A DNA stretch of 64,000 nt. Origin: Favolaschia claudopus (taxonomy: Eukaryota; Basidiomycota; Agaricomycetes; Agaricales; Mycenaceae). Every line of letters begins with the position of its first letter. Positions within the stretch are counted from its first letter, which is position 1. The notes beneath the pieces were generated by a model. The model was given only the letters and a program-made list of their open reading frames with translations. It made no database searches and was not told the DNA's origin. Below, piece by piece: positions 35,169 to 45,327 of the stretch. Made by a program: the position numbers and the translations under genes. The DNA lies in assembly GCA_037176885.1 (NCBI GenBank), contig JAWWNJ010000059.1, positions 558,001 through 622,000 of the forward strand, written 5' to 3'.

Positions 35169-35905
35169 TACAGTCTTTCACCGGTCAATGAGACAAACAT
35201 TTTCACACATCGAATTATTAACGGACTCAGAGTTGAACAAACAGACTAAGGTGGTAGAAACATTGTAGCACTTGTCTAGAATGGTAATGCAAGTTCTCAG
35301 AGTTTTACCTCAATCAACGAGGGAGCTACACATTAAACGACACGAAACCGGTCTTCCCGTATCAATGAGACAAATGTCAATCACTACATCAAAAATGCCA
35401 TTCGAAGGATTTTCTGCGGATTTTCGGCCCAATCTGTTAAGGAACACACTTTTGCGACATTAGCCATCCGGTTTCCACTGAGTTTGAGCAAAAATGTGAA
35501 GAGATATAGGATTCGAAACGAAAGTTTGATGAGTTGCCTTTTTTGGGAAACACTCTGTCTTAGAACGCTGGGGCTGGTTAAAATAGTGCATTCTCAGCAC
35601 CTAGTGCCTAGCAACCTAGGAGGGTGCTCAAGCACTATCAGAGTATGTCTAGACAAATACGAAGCAATATCATCGTTGTTGAACATAATCATGGGCCGAT
35701 CAAAATTGACCTTTTTGACTTGCCTCAGTGCTCAAAGGTCTGGAGATGGCAAAAAGCATTCGATGACCTAGATAATGTATATACGCATGCAGGTGAGATG
35801 AACGAAGCCCTCCACCAAGTATCTAAGGTAAATCTTATGAATTGATGCCGCACGGGCCGTTTGTATCATTGACCGGTTTGTCTCATTGACCGGTGAAAGA
35901 CTGTA
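35169..35905. mobile_element. TA-flanked MITE at the LINE 5' junction
   Basis: A perfect 28-bp inverted repeat (CAGTCTTTCACCGGTCAATG.. at 35171-35198 and its complement at 35876-35903) lies between TA duplications. ACCGGT and GAGACAAA words recur near both ends. No gene is inside. It is inserted where the truncated LINE end meets the right direct repeat, after the LINE arrived. Confidence 0.93.
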
Positions 35906-36082
35906 TTCTCTCCGTTGCCCAGTGCCGCCGTCAGTGGCCGGAGCGCGGGGACCGGCGGACCGGTAATTCAAACTCCGCCGGTATCTGGATACCGGTATTT
36001 ACCACCGCCATCAGTATCGAGCCCAAATTTGAAACACGCACAAGCTGCCATGGCAGTGACGTGCACGTCACGTGCGATCGTC
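35904..36082 (+). repeat. Right copy of the long direct repeat
   Basis: Partner of 30679-30849 (179 bp against 171 bp). It continues into CTCAACTCTCATGG, while the left copy runs into poly-T, as expected if this is the downstream half of a target-site duplication. Confidence 0.9.
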
Positions 36083-36230
36083 CTCAACTCTCATGGAGCA
36101 TTCTAGACTCGCAGGCCAGTCGACGTACACTTCGGTCACAATCCGAGAGGGAGGGACTATTTAGGAAGGAGGGAAAACATCACGACAAACAATGATGAGA
36201 ACAGTGATGAAGGGTAACCTCGTGTACGGA

Positions 36231-36312
36231 CTGGACCCGCATGTCGCATGTTTCGGTGATGGATTTTCGTCCCGCCATCTCAGAGGCTCGACTTAGAAAA
36301 AACACGTCGGAA
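36231..36312 (+). repeat. Left terminal inverted repeat of the DUF6589/RecQ unit
   Basis: It starts CTGGACCCGCATGTCGC and includes GATGGATTTTCG, CCCGCCAT, TCAGAGGCT and GACTTAGAAAAAAC. It lies about 165 bp beyond the DUF6589 stop codon. Confidence 0.85.
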
Positions 36313-36477
36313 CTGTATCGAGAAGAATTTCTGTATCGTCCAAATTGGGGATGACATGTGGCAGTGCAAATGGATCAATCCGAGGCATATGCGCATGAGG
36401 CAACAAACACTTCGACTTCAACGCGTCGTGGCACCCGCTCTCCACTGTAAACTAAGAACATGCTAAGGCTAAAGCTG

Positions 36478-39400
36478 CTAGTCGTCCTCGTCATCGTCAC
36501 TGTCCAAATCAGAATCTGAGTCGTCTTCCTCACTCTCCCCACCATCAAGATCCCACTCCGGAATACCATCGATATCCAGCTCAACATCGCGCTCTTCAAA
36601 TCTGGTCAGCGTCGGTGAATCTGCAAGCATGTCCTCTTCGTTTTCTTGCTCCTCGTCGCTCTCGTCGCCACCGTTGTTTTGTGATTCTGGCCAAGGCAAC
36701 TCAGGGAACTCGTCATCAGATCCCGCGGAAGCATTTTCGGTGACACCGCTTTCGACAGTCGGCGTTTGTGCATCATCGCGAACGTCGAGGAGCGGCAAAA
36801 GGTCAGCAACAGGGGTCAGATGCCGCCGTTTCCGGAGGCTCTCAAATTGCTCGTTGAACTCGGCAAGTGGTGTTGTCGATGTTCCGTGGGTTAACGCCGC
36901 CATACCCACCGAGATAACATCCGGCACAGGTTTTTCGTCATCGTCCAGAACCCGCCCCTCCTTCTCAACGTATACCTCGTGTTCGTTCAGGCTAGCCATG
37001 AGTGCAGCGATATCGGCCGCGAGGTCCGGAGTCGCGTGTTTCGATCCTTGACGGTTTCCAAGCTCAACATTCATTCGGTTTGCGAGCTGCCGCAAGATAT
37101 CGACACACGGCGATACAAGTGCGAGCCAATCCCATGAGTGGCCTGCTCCATCCGCCTTGTATATTTTCTGAAACTCTATATTAGGGCACAACAGTCTCCG
37201 GCGCGATTCGGACTCGCCTTGATCCAGAAGTTGAGATGTTCTTGTACCAAGTCTATCTCAACGAAGGCTTTAATCTTTCCCTGCGGGTTTGCGAGCCAGT
37301 TTTGGAGGACAATATATCTTGGACACGGTCAGTGCCATTTTCAAATTGCGTCAAATTTCGTGGGCTTACCGGAGTTCATTTGTCCAGACACATATCAGGT
37401 TATGCAAAATATGCAGCATCTCGTGAGCATATTTGGTGCGTCCGTTACCTCGATATGAAAATGCCCACAGTCGCAGGATGATAACAATACGCCCAGAATC
37501 ACCGCTCTTGATTGCGTCCGCAAATTCGCGGGTCAGCAACGCGTCGCGCAGAAACAGCACGGCATTTTCGAACACCATGTCACCCTTCCGAATGTGAGGC
37601 AGCCGCTCGGAGGGAGTCTCCGATGATTTCTGTCCTTTCTTGGTCGCCTTTGCTGCAAATTCCCGGGCCCGTTCTTCTGGAATCCGACGTTCACGAAGCT
37701 CCTGGACACGATCAACGTCGGTATAAGTTTTATATATTTCTTCCGCATGTTTGATGAGTGTCTGCCAGCTGTCGATTGAAGCGGCGCAGTCCTCGAGTGA
37801 GTCGTGCCCGGACACAAGGAGCAGGCAGTGTAACACACGCGCGTAGAGTGACACCATGATCAAGTCCCGGCAGGTTCGGAATGGTGGAAGCGAGGTAAGT
37901 GTAATTGGCAGCCGGTCCAGGACAGAGTTATGAAAACCCAGACTACCAGGACTTCGCGCGCCTGCAGACGGCTTCCCGAAATGTGTTTCGAGCACGCCGT
38001 GGCAGTCTGCAATTTTCGCGTGAAACAATCCTGGCATCAACACTATGTGCCGCCAGGAATGGGGACCGCTTTCATGACCCAAACGTACATTCAATATTGA
38101 GCGCTGCCGTGCAATCGTTAACTGATCGCCAGCAATGATCTGCACGTATTTGCCATATTCGGGGTCGTCCGGTTTGAAGCCAAGGACGCGCATAATCTCC
38201 TCAACAACCTCAACGTTGCCCGTAATAGAACTTTCGTCGATTTCCATCGCCGGCAGCGGATGGAGGGGTGTTTTGTGGACTTCGATGACATCGTCGCTTA
38301 CGGGTTGGGACGCATCTAGGTCTTTGCGCCATCGTTCAAAGCCTTCGCCACCGTGAAGAACGACTATGCGAAGAATGGTATGCACCATGTTTTTCGTCAG
38401 AAAAGTGGACTCTTCTTGATTCAGCATGATGTCTTCCAAGGTCAGGGGCCGTGCATTCAATATCGAGGCATCAAGGCTTGCCGTCAACATATGCTCGAGT
38501 TTCGCATTGTGGAGTGGGATGAGAGTGGCGCATGTGCCGTTTTCTTGCGCGCCTAAATACTTCATGTGTGAGTCCCTTGCGTTACAATAGTGTCAAAACT
38601 CACTCTTGCGCCCCAGAATTTGTTCCGCAATACGATTCATTAGATTGATGTTGTCGTAAGTCAGCAGTGAAAGGTTCGACTTTGCGAGTGAGCGCGCTGT
38701 GGCCATGCAAGCATCCCGCAGCACACTGAGTAGTCCAGGGCCTCGAACCCGCTTAGGTTTGGTTTTCTTTGTGCGCTTCTTTTTCTTCTTCTGCTTTTGT
38801 ATGGCTGGCACGCCTGGAGCGTCATCCACTCCATCCAAGCTTTCTCCAGCGTCCTGAGATGTGCTCAGTTTCATTCCAGTTCGCATGCGAGCTTTCACAT
38901 ACCGTCTTCTCCGTCTCAGTTTGGTGGCGATCACTCGCTCCGAAGACACTTGAAATGATGCTTGTATAGCCAATCGAGAACCCATACACCCCGAGCACTG
39001 GAAAGTGTTGACGCTGTGCCCCAGTAGCCGCAAGGTACATGCCGTTCACTGCTTGGGCATAATTATTGTTCTGGCTGGCTCCACGCAGTAAGGTGAGTGC
39101 GGCTGCCCCTTTCATCTGATGATACGTTAAACTATGCCGACAGAGGTAATGTGTTTACTTGCGAGTTCTTTCTTGGCCAGAAATTTTTCCGTGGCACTCT
39201 TCAGTTGACGAGTTGTTGTCGAGAAACTGTCGAAGACTCGAAACACCGTTGGAGCCATGCCGCGGATGGTGTGCGCAAGGTTGGCAAGACTGAAATCAAT
39301 GAAGAAACGTTCATTAACGGCCTTCTTCGTCTTATTCAGAATGCCCGATTGTGTTATGGCTCGGGATTCAGTGAAGACCACCCGGGACACATGGTTCGTT

Positions 39401-40175
39401 GCCCAGTTGTGCAGAAAGCTCCGCGTTGTCTGATTGTATCTTGATGTAGTCCAGTACCCAAAGATGCGCTCGACGATAGTCTGGTGGGCAAAAAAACCGC
39501 GCCAACGCCAATCTGAATTCAATTGGGTCTCAGGATTGAAGACGTGATCAAGAAACTCTGCGAGCGATATGTCGTTCTCTTTCATCTCCTTCAAGAAATC
39601 ATCGAACATCTTTAGCGTAACGGGGTGTGTCAAGACTCATCCACCATTATGATATTCCTGTTACTGACCTGATTACGGCGAAGTCTTCTCTTCTCTTTTT
39701 CAAGCTCGGCACGCTTCTCTGCCTCCAGCCGTTGCACATTTGCATTATCTGCCTTCAAGATTGTCATAAGAATGGTCGGGTCAGTCAAAGCTTGACTCAA
39801 TACCTTCTGTTCACGGTTCAGTAGACGGCTCTTCTGGCGCTGCTGCTCCGCTCTTTGACGCAAGATGAGCCGTTCCTTGCGCGGGGTAAATATAATGTCA
39901 TCGCTGGTGGGGTGCTCGGCACTAATGTCAACGTCGTCCGGGGAATTTTGGGGAGGCACAGAAGATCCTCGCTGCCGTTGTCTCAATTGAGGGGCTGAAG
40001 ACTCGATTCCGAGCAAAGAGGTGAGCGCGGGCATTTTTTCGGTAGGTGTTGCTTCCTCTGTCTCAGAATCGCTCGACAAAGGGTCTGGCGGGTCAGAAGG
40101 AGGTAACACCTCAACATCTGTGTCAATTTCAGACGAAAGGATGGTCCAGCGGTTAGATCGCTTTTGTCGCATCAT
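36478..40175 (-). CDS. DUF6589 domain protein, seven exons, candidate transposase
   Basis: Exons: 40175-39669, 39609-39159, 39102-38903, 38853-38604, 38552-37370, 37317-37218 and 37167-36478. Phases agree throughout, giving 1126 residues without a stop. The N-terminus (to about 170) is Ser/Pro-rich, then a charged coiled-coil-like stretch (EKRAELEKEKRRLRRNQ). Residues about 170-470 hold LSLLTYDNINLMNRIAEQIL and an all-Lys insert. The DUF6589 core includes QENGTCATLIPLHNA, AGDQLTIARQRS (about 610), WRHIVLMPGLFHAKIADCHG, LWAFSYRGNGRTKYAHEMLH and DLVQEHLNFWIK (about 890). An acidic Asp/Glu/Ser tail follows. The function of DUF6589 is not established to my knowledge. Conserved acids in GDQLT, ADCHG and VQEHLN could form a DDE-type site (inference). 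The intron at 37217-37168 starts GC rather than GT. Confidence 0.88.
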
Positions 40176-40224
40176 GGGAGGTAGGCAAAAAAACGTGATC
40201 ACCGCCTTTCTCTTTTAGTCTAAT
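40176..40224. promoter_or_regulatory. Shared bidirectional promoter and leaders
   Basis: Only 49 bp separate the DUF6589 ATG (40175) from the helicase ATG (40225). The gap contains CTTTCTCTTTTAG just before the helicase ATG, which could be a pyrimidine-rich leader or an acceptor site. Such a small gap means that the two transcripts must start inside each other's coding region or use introns upstream. Co-expression is inferred. Confidence 0.45.
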
Positions 40225-43108
40225 ATGTCGGGTGCAGCAACATCTCGCAATAACGCTCAGAAAAAACGTACTCGGACGACCACTCATCGCTCTGATGAAG
40301 AGCTCTTGGCTCTGAGGGAAGAGCTCAAGCTTTTGCCGGGGCTGATACGCGCACATTACACCAAGTGGACTGCCGGAGCAAAAGACTTTCAATTGGAATG
40401 CATGGAGGGTCAGATATTAGGGGAGGAGATTCTATTACATGCAGCGACCGGCGCTGGGAAGACAGGGATAGCGGCGGGGCCACATCTATTGCCGTCAAGT
40501 AGGGGCAAGGTGACTCTGATGGTATCCCCACTCCTTTCCCTCCACGACGAGCAGGTGAGCCACATCAGTGTTTCTTTGAGTGCAAGTCCCTCATCTACTT
40601 CAAGGTGCTCACCTTCCGAAACGAGTTCGGACTGAAGGCTACTGCAATCAATAGCTCCAATGGTGGTTGTACCAAGGAGGTTCTGCAGGTATTTCAGTCA
40701 GCTGTAGCTTGTACCTCAGCTCAAGATCCTTCAGAAAGTGGTCTCAGGGGAATGGCAGATTGTCATGCTTTCTCCTGAAATGCTCCTATCACGCCAATTT
40801 GTAGATGGTGTCTTGCGCAAGTCGGACTTTGGGTCTCGCTGTCTCTCGGTCTTCATTGATGAGGCTCATTGTATCTCCCATTGGGGAGCCTCATTTCGGA
40901 AGAAGTATGCCTCGATCGGCCTAATTCGAGCTTTTCTCCCTCGTTGTGTCTCCATCATTGCGGTGACAGCCACTCTCACCCCTCGAGTTCGCGACGACTT
41001 GGTCTCCAAGCTTCACTTCAATCGGCACACATACATGTACCGCACTATAGGCAATGATCGTCCCAACGTGTCCATGGTGATTCGTTCCATGGAGCATGCC
41101 GCAAATTCATACCGAGACATTGACTTTGTCGTTCCCGAAGACAATCAAGTCCCAGCAGATATCAAACTTTCTTTTGTCTATACTGACGACATCAAGGATG
41201 GCGGACAGTTGGTAGACCACCTCAATGCTCGGGTACACCCCAGATACCGCGATCGAGGACTCGTACGCCCATATAATGCCGGGATGTCCCGAGAATATCG
41301 TGCGCATGTAATGTCCCTGTTCAGGGCTGGTGTTATTCGGGTTCTTGTGTGTACCGATGCAGCAGGAATGGTTAGCTCATTTTTTGCATCTCGATATTCT
41401 TACTGAAGTTTATGTCCTGCTAGGGCTGCGATCTGCCGGACATCGCGCTTGTTGTGCAATGGAAGATACCGCAAACTCTCTCTGCATGGATACAAAACGT
41501 GCAGGCCGAGCTGCACGCCGCGCAGGTATGCAGGGACTGGCGGTAATGCTTGCAGAAAAATCCGCTTTCGAAATCAATCCTGTCGCTGACATAACAGTCG
41601 TGGCAACTGCACAATCGTCCAGTCGCGGGCGTGGAGGCAGAGGCCGAGGCCGAGGTCGTGGTGGGCGCGGGGGCCGTGGTGGAGACAAGCAAGGTCGGGA
41701 CTACGCTATTCTGCACGGGCAGAAGCGAGGATCTTTCAAAGGATCTGATGACGCTGTACCTCCCCGAGATGAGCACACTATCGCGGACAATATGCCGCGC
41801 GAAGGTATTTATATGTTGATACAGGCCACCATATGCCGCCGCGTCATTCTTGGGCCAATTTTACAGAACCCAATTCACAGTGGGCGGTTACTTTTCTCGG
41901 TGTACATTGCCGCTAATCGGACGATCTTAGAAGTTCCTCCAGCGCAATGCTGTGACATCTGCAACCCCAAGCTATTTGATCAAGTCCGTCCCAGTCGACC
42001 TGTACGAGCCAGTCGTCAGAAAGGCATACGAAAGGGTCCTCCAGTCGACAGCGTAAGGGACGCCCTGTTTCTTTGGCGGCGGAATATATTGAAGTCACGT
42101 TATCCGGCCCGCTATTTTGCGGCGAATGCAATTCTGGACGACGCTACATGCGAGCTGCTCGCTTCAGTGGGCCCAATCGATGCTATTGAGACTCTACAAC
42201 AGCTTTTAGGGTCATCCTGGTCGCGTTGGGGGGAACTGGGCCAAGAATTGTTTGTTTATATGAAGGGGCTTGATATTCCTGCCCTTCCACCTCCGCCCTC
42301 GCGACAGAAAAAGCCAGCTTCTGTTCTACACTCTATTCCTGGCTCAGCTGCATCGTCTACGCTACCCCCTCCTCTTCCCACAACCCCTCGCTCTCCCACT
42401 GTGACAAATCCTCGAAAACGACCGTCTACATCGCGGGATCTATCTGTGGGTGAAGGGCCGCCAGCAGCCACTCGTGTTCGGCTAAATCATGCATCCCCAA
42501 CACCACACGCACCTCAGTACATCAATTCGTTGCCGGTCAATAGCCGCCTTACTCATGCCGGAACCTCTGTCCCTGTGGCACACACTCCAATTATACCCCG
42601 ACCACGGCCTACGCCACTCTTCAACGGCAATGGTGTGCATGCAGCACTTGCTGCGCATCAACCGCCGTCGTTCCTCACCCCGTCTCGTCCCCGTCCAACA
42701 GTTTCCCCCATACCACAAACAGCCACAGTCCCTTCGCTATCACATCAAAATTTCCATCCCTTTCCTCTACCCACTACTCCTCTCCCTTCCTCTGCATACA
42801 ACACCCCGACAAATCATATGCATACCCCCGTTAATTTGACTCAGAACTACCCAACGCCGCCCCAATACCATTCGTCACCTTATCATCACACTGTGCATTC
42901 TCCGAGCCCATTTTACAACCCTTACACCCCATACACCCCGATCCCTATGCCTCCCAATATGCCTGGGGCTCACTTGCATAATCCATACACTCGGTTCTAC
43001 CCTACGCCGCCTGCAACGATGCCGCCGTCGATGCGAGCGTCGTACAGTAGCCAGTCCTTTGAACACAGCCACAACCTTCCTAATTTAGAAGACCCGCCGC
43101 CGCGATAG
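40225..43108 (+). CDS. RecQ-like ATP-dependent DNA helicase
   Basis: Exons 40225-40554, 40605-40688, 40735-41370 and 41424 to the stop 43106-43108. A further in-frame 51-nt intron is possible at 41880-41930. Motifs: FQLECMEGQ (Q/motif 0), AATGAGKT (Walker A, about 73-80), TLMVSPLLSL, VFIDEAHCISHWG (DEAH box, about 180-183), VTATLTPRV, VLVCTDAAGMGCDLPD and, in the next frame, RAGRAARRAG (motif VI). A CRR..CCDIC group resembles the RecQ zinc site. The long C-terminus has an RG-rich stretch (SRGRGGRGRGRGRGG) and a Pro-rich tail. RecQ enzymes unwind 3'-5' DNA (family knowledge). Motif VI is reached only by a one-base shift at the AAAA run 41494-41497, which is either real damage or a homopolymer error. 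The gene lies inside the inverted repeats with DUF6589. Confidence 0.85.
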
Positions 43109-43317
43109 TTTTGCGCATCGAATTTACCCTCATATACAACACAGTGTTACTTTCAACTCATCTATAGCGTAGAACAACATATATCCCTTCAAATTCATGC
43201 ACGGAAACTTGTAGTTTATACTGAAATTGGACAAAAATGGACTTTTTCCCCAATCGATAGAGAATCAAAAATAACCCACCTTTCAATAGGCAAGTTGAGA
43301 ACGAATTTCTGAAGGTC

Positions 43318-43398
43318 TTCGACGCGTTTTTTCTAAGTCAAGCCTCTGAAATGGCGGGGCGAAAATCCATCTGTCAAACGGGCGACATGGGGTCCCAG
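43318..43398 (-). repeat. Right terminal inverted repeat of the DUF6589/RecQ unit
   Basis: Read on the minus strand it starts CTGGGACCCCATGTCGCC and follows the same series of blocks as the left repeat. It lies about 210 bp beyond the helicase stop and 138 bp before the next gene. Confidence 0.85.
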
Positions 43399-43535
43399 CC
43401 GGTTCCGGTCTTTGCTTGAGTGTTACGATGGCATCATGTCACACCGGACCGGCTGGTTTACGAGCCTAGGAGCATTCATACGTTGCGATTCCGCCCACTG
43501 CGTTTGTGGGCCTATCCTGTATTTATTGCAACAAG

Positions 43536-45327
43536 ATGGCTGAACCCCATGACTCCGGAATCCCTCGACTTTTGTCTAGGTGCAATCGTTGCCGAAGAGT
43601 TTGGTATTGCAACTCGGGTAAGGCGTTTCATCCATATTTCATCTTCCCCAACCAATCAGGGCTTCAATGCCACAGATTGCCAAAAGGTATGTGCACCTTT
43701 GTTTCGGTATTCGCCAAGCTGGTCTTCCCGTATAGGCCCACCACAGCGAACATAAACTTTTCTGCAGAACAATACACTCCGTTGACACCTCAAACGACCC
43801 TGAAGTCATTCAGCAATTACTTCGTCCTTTTGGTTTAACTCCAAATGCCACAACACGTTTGGATGAGATTAGCGTGCTTCACAGGTGTCAGATAATTGAC
43901 CTCTACCAGCGGAAAAGGTAAGGTGACCTGTTTACCTCTTTGTGGACAACACGACAATACGCCAAACCCAGGCCCCTCAACAAAGCCGAACTTTATCTGC
44001 TTTCCTGCGAGCCTCGGTGTCTCGGCTGGTAAGCGTTGTCGAGACTTTCCACGCATGCAGTTCACAATCAAGTCAGTGCAAAAACTGATAACGTCCTTCG
44101 AACGGAGGCCAATCTATCGGGGCAGGGCAGAGCGCAAACCCTCAAGCCTTGTCCACGCTGCATGATGGTGTTCTTCTGTGACGATCACCGCTCTTCCGAG
44201 GCTGATCTTCATCGTGAAACTTCGTCTGATAATGGGTTGGCCTCTGAGTGCAATCTCAGTCGTCAGATACGTCTAGACTCCGAATTTCGCCTCCTAATGC
44301 CTTCCCCGCACTTACATATGTGGCAATTCATTCCTCGCCAAGATATCTGGACTTCCCTCAAAGGCTTATCGTGGGACGACACATTAAGTGCGCCGATCAG
44401 AGCCGCATTGCCGACCAATACTTCTGTGGAGCACCTCGCGAGTTGCCTCAGGCTAGTGTCATGTCTTGCCAGCACAGTGATGACTGTGCTGTATGCCCTT
44501 GAGGTTTCCCTTGGCCCGACTGTCGATTCTTGTTCAACACTCACCATACATGTGACAGTTGTTACATCCCCGAAGTCGAATTTCTAACGTTATTCACATA
44601 GGTCCTTGGAGCAAGGGCGGAGTTTACATTGGCTGTCGCTTATATGTATGAGGTCATACTCCACCGTCTACCTAACGTCAAGAACCTCCATGTGCGAGTT
44701 CCTGACACATCATCACTGGCGCTGACTTTTACCAGATCTTGTTCTGCGATAATTTGGGAGGCAGCCAAGGTCATGTGGTCAAAGATGTGGTTCTTTGCAA
44801 GTGAGTTACTCGCTATGGAAAGTGATAGATAACATTCAACACCAGACCAGGGACTGTCGAAACAGTTCTGCTCACATGATTCATGACTACATTGATCAGT
44901 AAGTAACGTTTACTGCAAGCATGATTTGCGTACAATCCTTTCAATTTCGTAGTGCATATGTGAAACACCTTTCTCGGAGGAATGACTTCCAGGCTCCAGA
45001 CTTGTGTATCCTCATGAATGGATACATTGCCAATCATGAAACTGCCTTGTGGTCGGAGACAATCCGCTTGCTCCTTGAAAAGTCTGTTTACGGTACCTCC
45101 CCACAGCTTTCTTTCTTTTGATGGTTCTTTCCTTATTGTTTACATAGGCGAATGACGCATTGTATGCCCGGCGAGATTGCGACCTTTTACGCGGCTTAGG
45201 GGCACGTCTGATCTCCGGACTCACCTTGGCAAGCAATCCATGGGGCTCACTGGCGAGTGACTTGAATTTGGATACACTTTACGGCTTTTGTTCTGCCAAC
45301 AAGTGGCTAGTAGGCTGTTTCTCGTAG
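43536..45327 (+). CDS. MSS51-like protein with MYND zinc finger
   Basis: ATG 43536. Exon 1 (43536-43617), an 11-nt micro-exon (43676-43686) and exon 3 (43736-43917) together build a MYND finger: CNRCRRVWYCNSDCQ then HHSEHKLFC, matching C-x2-C..C-x3-C..H-x3-C. The third exon continues RTIHSVDTSNDPEVIQQL. After two more introns a second Cys cluster (CPRCMMVFFCDDH) appears, then SPHLHMWQFIPRQD, LTIH/VLGARAEFTLAVAY..ILHRLPNVK and DFQAPDLCILMNGYIA. The last exon (45149-45327) ends SNPWGSLASDL..YGFCSANKWLVGCFS. The C-terminal half follows the layout of the MSS51 C-terminal domain in fungal MYND proteins (recognition). Some internal joints (44820-45148) are approximate. It is probably a host gene, not part of the adjacent transposon. 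Confidence 0.72.

Larger units (their letters stand above)
36231..43398. mobile_element. Candidate new DNA transposon: DUF6589 plus RecQ helicase
   Basis: A 7.2-kb unit bounded by inverted repeats (36231-36312 and 43318-43398) contains exactly two divergent, intron-rich genes: a DUF6589 protein on the minus strand and a RecQ-family helicase on the plus strand, whose ATGs are about 50 bp apart. I count roughly 67 of 82 positions identical between the repeats. The changes in the inner part are all transitions. The outer boundary is not exact: beyond CTGG the flanks (ACGGA on the left, CCGGTT on the right) show no convincing target duplication. From the sequence I infer a two-gene transposon in which DUF6589 acts as transposase. 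I do not know a named superfamily with this gene pair. Confidence 0.7.

Noticed and set aside
36231..43398. Starship-type giant element
   Set aside because: No tyrosine-recombinase (DUF3435) gene is present, the size is only 7 kb, and inverted repeats bound it.
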